Shown piece after piece: positions 57,711-64,000 of a DNA stretch of 64,000 nt. The translations under genes were made by a program, and so were the position numbers. The stretch comes from Bothriochloa decipiens. Its lineage: Eukaryota; Streptophyta; Magnoliopsida; Poales; Poaceae. A model generated the notes under the pieces. The model was not told where the DNA came from and searched no databases. It saw nothing but the letters and a program-made list of their open reading frames with translations. Each line of letters starts with the position of its first letter. Within the stretch, counting starts at the first letter, position 1. The DNA lies in the NCBI GenBank assembly GCA_023333625.1, contig CM041633.1:20608128-20672127 (forward strand). The letters are read 5' to 3'.

Positions 57711-58042
57711 AGTAATATCAGGTCAGGAGATGATGAGCCCTGTATGGCCAAGTGACCAGACTCACCATGATGCTGAGTAGTTGTCCACCCCTTTTGCTAG
57801 ACTACCTGCGTGCAGTACGTTTCTCACAAGTCTCAAAGCATAGCCGCTAAAGACATCGCCATGTACCCCCCTGATGTAATGAATGATTGGTTTTTATCGC
57901 ATCTTATTGGATCTTCATGCTTCTTCGTCTGAGTGTTGGATAAATTAGTAATGTTTTAAAAATTATTTTGAAATAAGTATGTCTTTAATATCAAAGTTAT
58001 ATTAAGCGCGTATGCCCTAATCTGAGGTTTATGTTGAGCAGG

Positions 58043-59250
58043 ATGTCCACTCGTCGCGCCAGCCGCCTGAGAAACCGCTCTCCTTCACCCGTGCCCGCCA
58101 GGGGCCGCGGACGCAGAAGTGGTCGTGCACGCGTTGGTCGCATACCCCACGACCTTGAGGAGCCACCCCGCGCTGCCACCCCACGACCTGCACACCCATC
58201 GCCACCACCGGTAGTTGAGCCGGAACCAGCTGCCGGAGGCGCGGCTGGAGGACAGCCACAGCCTGCTGCTGAGCCCGAGCCTGCCGCAGGAGGAGATGCA
58301 GCTCCACCACCACCTCCTGTGCCACTCTTGGCGGATGTGATGGCCCAGCAGACCGAGCTTCTTCGAGTCTTAGCTGAGAGCGTGCTGCACCCCCAGCACC
58401 GGGAGCCCCGCGATGATTTCAACAAGAAGCTGGAGTTCTTTCTCAAACTGAGGCCCCCGACATTCGATGGCACCAGCATCGACCCTATCGCTGCTGATGA
58501 TTGGCTTAAGGAGATTGAAAAGAAGCTAGACTTGACCACTTGCACTGACGAGGAGTGCGTTGGCTTGGCAGCTCACCAGCTTGTGGGTGCCGGGCGATCT
58601 TGGTGGGACAGCCTCTGCGAAACCCATCGAGACCTCGCCAACATCTCCTGGGATGAGTTTGTGGATGAGTTCTGTGCATTCTTCATCCGTGAAGGTGCGC
58701 TGGAGAAGAAGGAGAACGAGTTCCGCAGCATCTCCATGGGAGCTGACAAGGTGCATGAGTACACCACCCGCTTCACTAACCTGCTGCGCTATGCACCCGT
58801 CTCAGTGGTGAACTCTGAGAAGGAGAAGATGTACTACTACCGCAAGGGCTTGTCTAGCCGCATCGGGCTCTCTCTCTCCAGCACCAAGAGCCACACCCTT
58901 CGTGACCTGATTGACAGGTGCATGGAGATTGAGAAGGACCGTGACGAGGTTTTCGCGGAAAGGGAGGCGCTTGGCAAGAACAAGAAGCGCCGTACTGAGG
59001 GCACCTCCCATGCACCTGCCCCACGGAGGTCACGTGGTGAGACCTCTCAGCCTCCCCGCTCCCGCTTCGCCCAGGGAGCGGCTCACGGTTCGAGCCGGGA
59101 CGGTGGTACCCACACCAGCAACTACCCCCGCCCTGCTCAGGACCGCCAAGCCTACACTCGTGCCGCACCTGGAGGTAGCACGTGGAGGTCCGCCGCGCCA
59201 ACCCCCACAGGAAGCGTGATCCACACTTGCTACACCAGCACCCACCAGGC
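58043..59250 (+). CDS. Tekay gag (capsid domain; nucleocapsid end damaged)
   Basis: Starts MSTRRASRLRNRSPSPVPAR (ATG 58043; another in-frame ATG lies 12 bases upstream). A basic Arg-rich N-terminus and a Pro/Ala-rich linker are followed by the retrotransposon gag domain: FLKLRPPTFDGTSIDPIAAD, WLKEIEKKLDLT, GAGRSWWDSL, FIREGALEKKENEF, YTTRFTNLLRYAP and YYYRKGLSSRIGLSLSS. A basic region KNKKRRTEG follows. The CCHC zinc knuckle expected next is absent; the sequence passes from KRDPH-type codons directly to CACCAGCACCCACC and the pol frame differs, so a deletion removed it. The capsid part is intact; the nucleocapsid is not. Confidence 0.9.
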
Positions 59251-62200
59251 AGAACCAGGGCACCCCGCACAAGCAGGTGCAATCCGGAGCACCCCGTGGT
59301 TGCCTCACCCACATTTCAGCAGAGGCTGCCCAGAGTGCCCCCGACGTGGTGTACGGTATGTTTTTAGTGCATGGAGTTAAGGCATCCGTGCTCTTTGATT
59401 CAGGTGCTACATGTTCATATATATCCTCCAAGTTTGCACGAGAGCACCTTATACCTGTCACTCCACGAAAAGAAGCCTTATACACCAGTTCACCTTTGGG
59501 CAACATTTGTTGTACCAAAATATGTAAGGGAGTGAGTATCACCATCGAGGGTCTTACCTTTCTTGCTGATCTTACCTTACTACCCTTCGAAGGCCTAGAC
59601 GTCATTCTAGGGATGGATTGGTTAACCCAGAACAAAGGAGTGATATCTTGCTCACCCAGATTTGTGGATATAACCCATCCAAGTGGCCGTCGGATCAGAT
59701 GTGAGCCAAACAAAGGGACAAATATTTCCATGCTGTGTGCCCTGGAAGAGAAGTCACTTGAGGAAGTGCCCGTAGTTTGTGAGTACCCGAATGTCTTTCT
59801 GGAAGAGCTACCAGGAATGCCACCGGACAGAGATGTTGAGTTCGTGATCAACCTAATGCCTGGTACGAGTCCGATTTCTAAGCGACCCTACCGTATGGCA
59901 GTTGACGAGCTTAAGGAGCTTAAGAAACAGCTCGAAGAACTATCCAAGAAAGGGTTCATTAGGCCCAGTGCCTCGCCCTGGGGATCTCCTGTTCTGTTTG
60001 TTAAGAAGAAGGATGGAACACAGAGGATGTGCGTTGATTACCGAAACCTGAATGCCGTAACTGTAAAGAACAAGTATCCTTTGCCGAGGATAGGTGACCT
60101 GCTTGATCAGCTTCGCAACGCCAAGTACTTCTCCAAGATCGACCTCAGATCAGGCTACCATCAGATGAAGATCAGAGAGGATGACATTCCTAAGACAGCA
60201 TTTGTCACCAGATATGGGTAGTATGAGTACACCGTTGTGTCCTTCGGCCTTACGAACGCGCCTGCTTATTTTATGAACATGATGAATAAAGTGTTCATGC
60301 AGGAGCTGGATAAGTTCATGGTGGTCTTCATTGATGACATTCTTGTCTATTCTGCCACCGCCGAAGCGCATGACCAGCATCTGAAGATGGTGCTAGAGAA
60401 ACTGAGAAAACATCAGCTCTATGCCAAGTTCAACAAGTGTGAGTTCTAGCTTGAGGAGGTCGCTTTCCTAGGACATGTGCTCAATGCTGACAGAGTAGCT
60501 GTCGATCCGTCCAAGATTGAGACAGTGAAGGAATGGGAGCAGCCATGGAATGTGCCTGATGTGAGAAGTTTCTTGGGATTGGCTGGTTACTATCGCCGAT
60601 TCATCGAGAACTTTTCCAAGATAGCTCGCCCCATGACCAACCTCCTGAAGAAGACCAAAGAGTTTGAATGGACGCCCCAATGCGAACAAAGTTTCTAGAC
60701 CCTGAAGGAGAAGCTCACCACAACGCCTGTTCTAGCCTTGCCCGATATCCACAAGGACTTTGTGGTCTATTGCGATGCGTCTCGCTTTGGGCTTGGTTGT
60801 GTTCTAATGCAGAATGGGAAAGTCATTGCCTATGCTTCCCGCCAGCTAAAGGAGCATGAACAGCGTTACCCCACCCATGATCTCGAGCTTGCAGCCGTGA
60901 TCCATGCCTTGAAGATTTGGAGGCACTACCTGATAGGGAACAAATGCGAGATCTACACCGACCACAAGAGCTTGAAATACTTTTTCACCCAGGAAAATTT
61001 GAACATGCGACAGCATCGTTGGCTCGAGCTACTTAACGACTACGATGTGGAGATTCTCTATCACCCTGGGAAGGCCAATGTGGTCGCTGACGTTCTTAGC
61101 CGCAAAAGTCATTGTCATGCCTTGTTCACCACCACCTTGCCCAAGGAGTTGCAAGAGGGCATTGATGAGTTACAGATGGAGGTGATACCTCGTGGCCTGT
61201 TGAATGAGCTTCGCGTACACTACACCCTCATGGATAGGATCCGAGAAGCCTAACACCTTTGCCTAGAAATTTGGGAGATACACGAGCTCCTGACACAAGG
61301 CAAGTGCCCAGAGTTCAGTGAGGATGAGCTAGGCACTTACTGGTACAAGGACAGAATTTGTGTGCCTGCTGACCCATCTATCCGCAATGAAATCCTATCA
61401 GAAGGTCATGATTCCAAATTTCGTGGCCTGTTGAATGAGCTTCGCGTACACTACACCCTCATGGATAGGATCCGAGAAGCCCAACGCCTTTGCCTAGAAA
61501 TTTGGGAGATACACGAGCTCCTGACACAAGGCAAGTGCCCAGAGTTCAGTGAGGATGAGCTAGGCACTTACTGGTACAAGGACAGAATTTGTGTGCTTGC
61601 TGACCCAGGTATCCGCAATGAAATCCTATCAGAAGGTCATGATTCCAAGTATTGTATCCACCCAGGCAGTACTAAAATGTATGCTGATTTGAAGAAGAAA
61701 TTCTGGTGAAAAAACATGAAATCAGACATAGCAGAGCATGTTGCTAGATGTGACATTTGCAAACGCGTCAAGGCTGAGCATAAGAGACCTGCAGGGCTGT
61801 TAAAGCCGCTGGATATACCTGAATGGAAGTGGGATAGCATTTCTATGGACTTCATTGTGGGATTGCCTCGGACCTCGAAAGGCCATGATGCCATATGGGT
61901 GATAGTCGATCACTTGACTAAGGTAGCTCACTTCCTAGCCATCAAGACTGATGCCCGAGTCAGCCAGCTAGCAGATTTGTATGTTGGGAACATTCTCAAG
62001 CTGCATGGAGCCCCTAAGAGCATAATATCCGATCGTGGGCCGCAGTATACATCCAAGTTCTGGAAAGCCCTGAACAAGTCGATCGGCAGCAAGCTAGATT
62101 ATAGTACCGCATACCACCCTCAGACAGATGGGCATACAGAAAGAGTGAACCAGATACTTGAGGATATGCTTCGAGCTTGTGTTCTGAAATATGGGACTGA

Positions 62201-62885
62201 TTGGGAGAAGAGCTTTCCCTTTGCAGAGTTCTCCTACAACAACAGTTACCAGGCTAGCCTCAAGATGTCACCTTTCGAGGCTATGTACAGAAGACCATGC
62301 AGAACACCCTTGATGTGGTCTGAAACGGGTGAAAGATCGTTCTTTGGCCCGGCCACCATTAAGGAGGCCGAGGAAGGAGTCGCCCAGGTACGAGAAAATC
62401 TAAATATTGCCCAGAGCCGTCAAAAGAGTTATGCCGACAAGAGGCGCAGAGACCTCGAGTTTGAGGTAGGAGACTATGTCTACCTCAAGGTCTCCCCGCT
62501 TCAAGGGACTGTTAGGTTCCATGTAAAGGGAAAGCTAGCACCAAGGTATGTGGGACCGTACAGAATCAGTGAAAGGATTGGCAAGCTTGCCTACAGAATA
62601 GAGTTGCCCCCACAACTGGCAGGAGTACACCCAGTGTTCCATGTGTCGCAACTGCGCAAGTGTTTGCAGCCGCCAGAGCATCCGATACCCGCAGAGGCAC
62701 TCGATATACAGGACACTTTGGAGTACAGAGAGCACCCCGTCCGCATTATGGACAGAACCACCAAGGAAACTAGAAGCTCCAGCACACCATATCTAAAGAT
62801 TCAGTGGAGCAATCACACAGAACGGGAAGCAACTTGGGAGGAGTCAGAAATGAGGAAGCTCTACCCCTACCTTTTTGAAGAGTAA
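59250..62885 (+). pseudogene. Tekay pol: protease, RT, RNase H, integrase, chromodomain (five in-frame stops)
   Basis: A single frame contains, in order: protease (VLFDSGATCSYIS), reverse transcriptase (CVDYRNLNAVTVKNKYPLPR, FSKIDLRSGYHQM, catalytic FIDDILVYS), RNase H (VVYCDASRFGLG, LAAVIHALKIWRHYL, YTDHKSLKY), integrase (C-x2-C of ARCDICKRVKAEH, DFIVGLPRT, SDRGPQYTS, TDGHTERVNQ), GPY/F-like region (KLAPRYVGPYRISERIG) and a C-terminal chromodomain (YLKIQWSNHTEREATWEESE) ending EE at 62885. In-frame stops lie at 60219, 60447, 60696, 61251 and 61707; each is one transition from the expected Gln or Trp codon. A 231-bp in-frame tandem duplication sits between RNase H and integrase. No working polyprotein can be made. 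Confidence 0.95.
61191..61652 (+). repeat. 231-bp in-frame tandem duplication within pol
   Basis: CGTGGCCTGTTGAATGAGCT recurs exactly 231 bases later (61422), and the units are nearly identical (differences such as TAACACC/CAACGCC and CCATCT/CAGGT). It doubles 77 residues of the RNase H-integrase connector, including EIWEIHELLTQGKCPEFSED. Only copy 1 has the stop codon. Confidence 0.95.
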
Positions 62886-62920
62886 GTTACACTCTTGAAT
62901 CTCAAGGACGAGATTCTCAT

Positions 62921-62933
62921 AAGGGGGTAGGAC
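62921..62933 (+). other. polypurine tract
   Basis: AAGGGGGTAGGAC directly before the 3' LTR; the primer for plus-strand DNA synthesis in this class. Confidence 0.85.
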
Positions 62934-64000
62934 TGTAACAACCCTAGAATCCGGTCACCAAAAATACGGGCTTTCAAAATTTTTTTCTAAAAATATACCG
63001 CTGTGTGGCGAGTGACATGTAGGAAACCGCCAGATAGTTGCACAAATAACACCTGACGATAGCCCGAGCATTGCATTTAGATGACCAACGCTTGATTCGC
63101 CTCTTATTCGATTTTATGTGATGTTAATAAAATCGAATAACCTTTTAATGCATGTATATATATATGCCCACTAACTCCGAAAATGGATCCATCATGACCT
63201 AGAGAACCTAGTGGACCCACCATGGTGTATACATCATGGTCACTAACCTCACTAACCTAGGGTTGCAGCTAAATGAGTAGCTTTGCAAGAAATAGAAGAA
63301 GAAAAGGTGTTGAAAATAAAAAGAAAAAGGAACAAACGAAACCAGCAACAGCCCGGCCTGTCCGGCCTGCTCGCGCGCTGCCCGGCCTGCCACTCGCTCA
63401 GCTCGCGTGCGCGCTCGCTCGCTCATGCTACCACGGCCCAGTTAACCAGGACGGCCCAATACGGGCCTGCCTCCGTCGCTCGCCGCTCCGTCTCGCTGAC
63501 GCGTGGGACCAAGCTGTCAGCTCCTTCCTTTTCCCACATCTGGTCGACCGCGCGTCGCGTCCGACGTTCCAGAAATGGAACGGCAAGGCTCCGCCATCCG
63601 CTCGCGTATGGCCACGCTCCGCGTCGTTCGTCCCGCTGCCTGACCACGCCACGCTTCACCGAACCCTAACCCTAATGCGCGGCCGCGCTCAGCCACTGGA
63701 TGGGGATATCTGATCTCCGCCGTCCGCGACCTCCATGGCTGGCCGCCGCGCTTATAAAAGGGGAACGCCTTGCCCTCTAGGGTTTCCCACGACACGGCCG
63801 CCGCATTGGTGAGACCTCTGCCATCCTGCCTGCCTAGCCCAGGGAGAGAGTGACCGAGAAGGGAAGAGGAGAGGGGTGGCCATGGCCGCAACGCCGTCCG
63901 CCGGAATAGCCCGCGCCTCACCACCGCGCCTCCTCGGCCCCCGTGAGCACGTCGAGCTCCTCCGAACCGCCGCGGTGCTACCACATGGCTTCACCTTCAC
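62934..64000 (+). repeat. 3' LTR of the Tekay element (first 1,067 bp; continues outside)
   Basis: Starts TGTAACAACCCTAGAATCC and aligns with 52225-53290. The TATA box is at 63753-63759. Relative to the 5' LTR it has a 6-base insertion creating ATGGCCGCA at 63882, which opens a frame starting MAATPSAGIARASPPRLL. Confidence 0.95.

Larger units (their letters stand above)
52225..64000 (+). mobile_element. Tekay-clade (chromovirus) Ty3/gypsy element, runs past the window end
   Basis: 5' LTR 52225-56302, primer site, extra ORF, gag, protease-RT-RNase H-integrase-chromodomain, polypurine tract, and the first 1,067 bases of the 3' LTR. A C-terminal chromodomain, the motif set and long LTRs place it in the Tekay clade. 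By eye the LTRs differ at roughly 40-50 positions over the visible overlap, so it is neither very young nor ancient. It inserted into the reversed LTR of unit C after AGTGA; the matching duplication should lie beyond 64000. Five stops in pol, one in the extra ORF and a gag-pro frame break make it non-autonomous now. Confidence 0.95.

Overview
The window is nuclear DNA of a grass (Poaceae, probably panicoid; I cannot name the species). The evidence is the repeat families: a Tekay-type Ty3/gypsy element with ~4-kb LTRs and a chromodomain, an Athila-like element without coding capacity, CACTA elements with TTTGCCGAGTGCC subterminal repeats, a Helitron, an L1-type LINE and several MITEs. Almost everything is transposon-derived. 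The only recognisable host gene is a RING-H2 (E3 ubiquitin ligase-like) gene in two damaged copies about 21 kb apart.

Layout. 1-1000: remnant of a minus-strand 'putative gypsy type transposon' (Transposase_28-like) ORF with a TATA box. 1904-2448: plus-strand LTR. 3320-5114: 3' half of a minus-strand Ty1/copia element. 5115-10491: two minus-strand Tekay-type LTR pieces, the second complete (4.95 kb) and abutting RING copy 1 (10480-10971). 11385-14417: non-autonomous Helitron, whose empty site survives in the paralogous segment at 33.5 kb. 14778-18385: CACTA element with a broken transposase. 19.07-20.59 kb: tandemly duplicated small minus-strand transcription unit. 22228-29902: minus-strand Athila-like non-coding LTR element (LARD), its 5' LTR carrying a MITE and a CACTA fragment with four tRNA-like modules. 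30354-31180: probable plus-strand LTR. 31403-32308: RING copy 2, with an in-frame stop and a lost zinc ligand. 34379-36.67 kb: second CACTA element with GC-rich cargo.

36485-52224 is a head-to-tail triplication of a ~3.0-kb unit (CACTA 3' end, host flank, reversed Tekay-type LTR). Unit A was later split by a 7.0-kb LINE with a perfect 16-bp target duplication. Unit C was interrupted by a Tekay element that runs from 52225 beyond the window end: 5' LTR, tRNA-iMet-type primer site, an extra coiled-coil ORF upstream of gag, gag, protease-RT-RNase H-integrase-chromodomain, polypurine tract, 3' LTR.

The most unusual signal lies inside the Tekay-type LTRs. Five independent copies keep a short acidic exon-like block, 63-69 nt and always in the same phase, bounded by splice-like signals. 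A second short block follows in compatible phase and ends in a stop codon. Length differences between copies are multiples of three. This suggests that these LTRs carry, or have captured, a small spliced acidic reading frame. All ten in-frame stops that I could compare with a family or sister codon fit C-to-T or G-to-A transitions, as expected of heavily methylated DNA.
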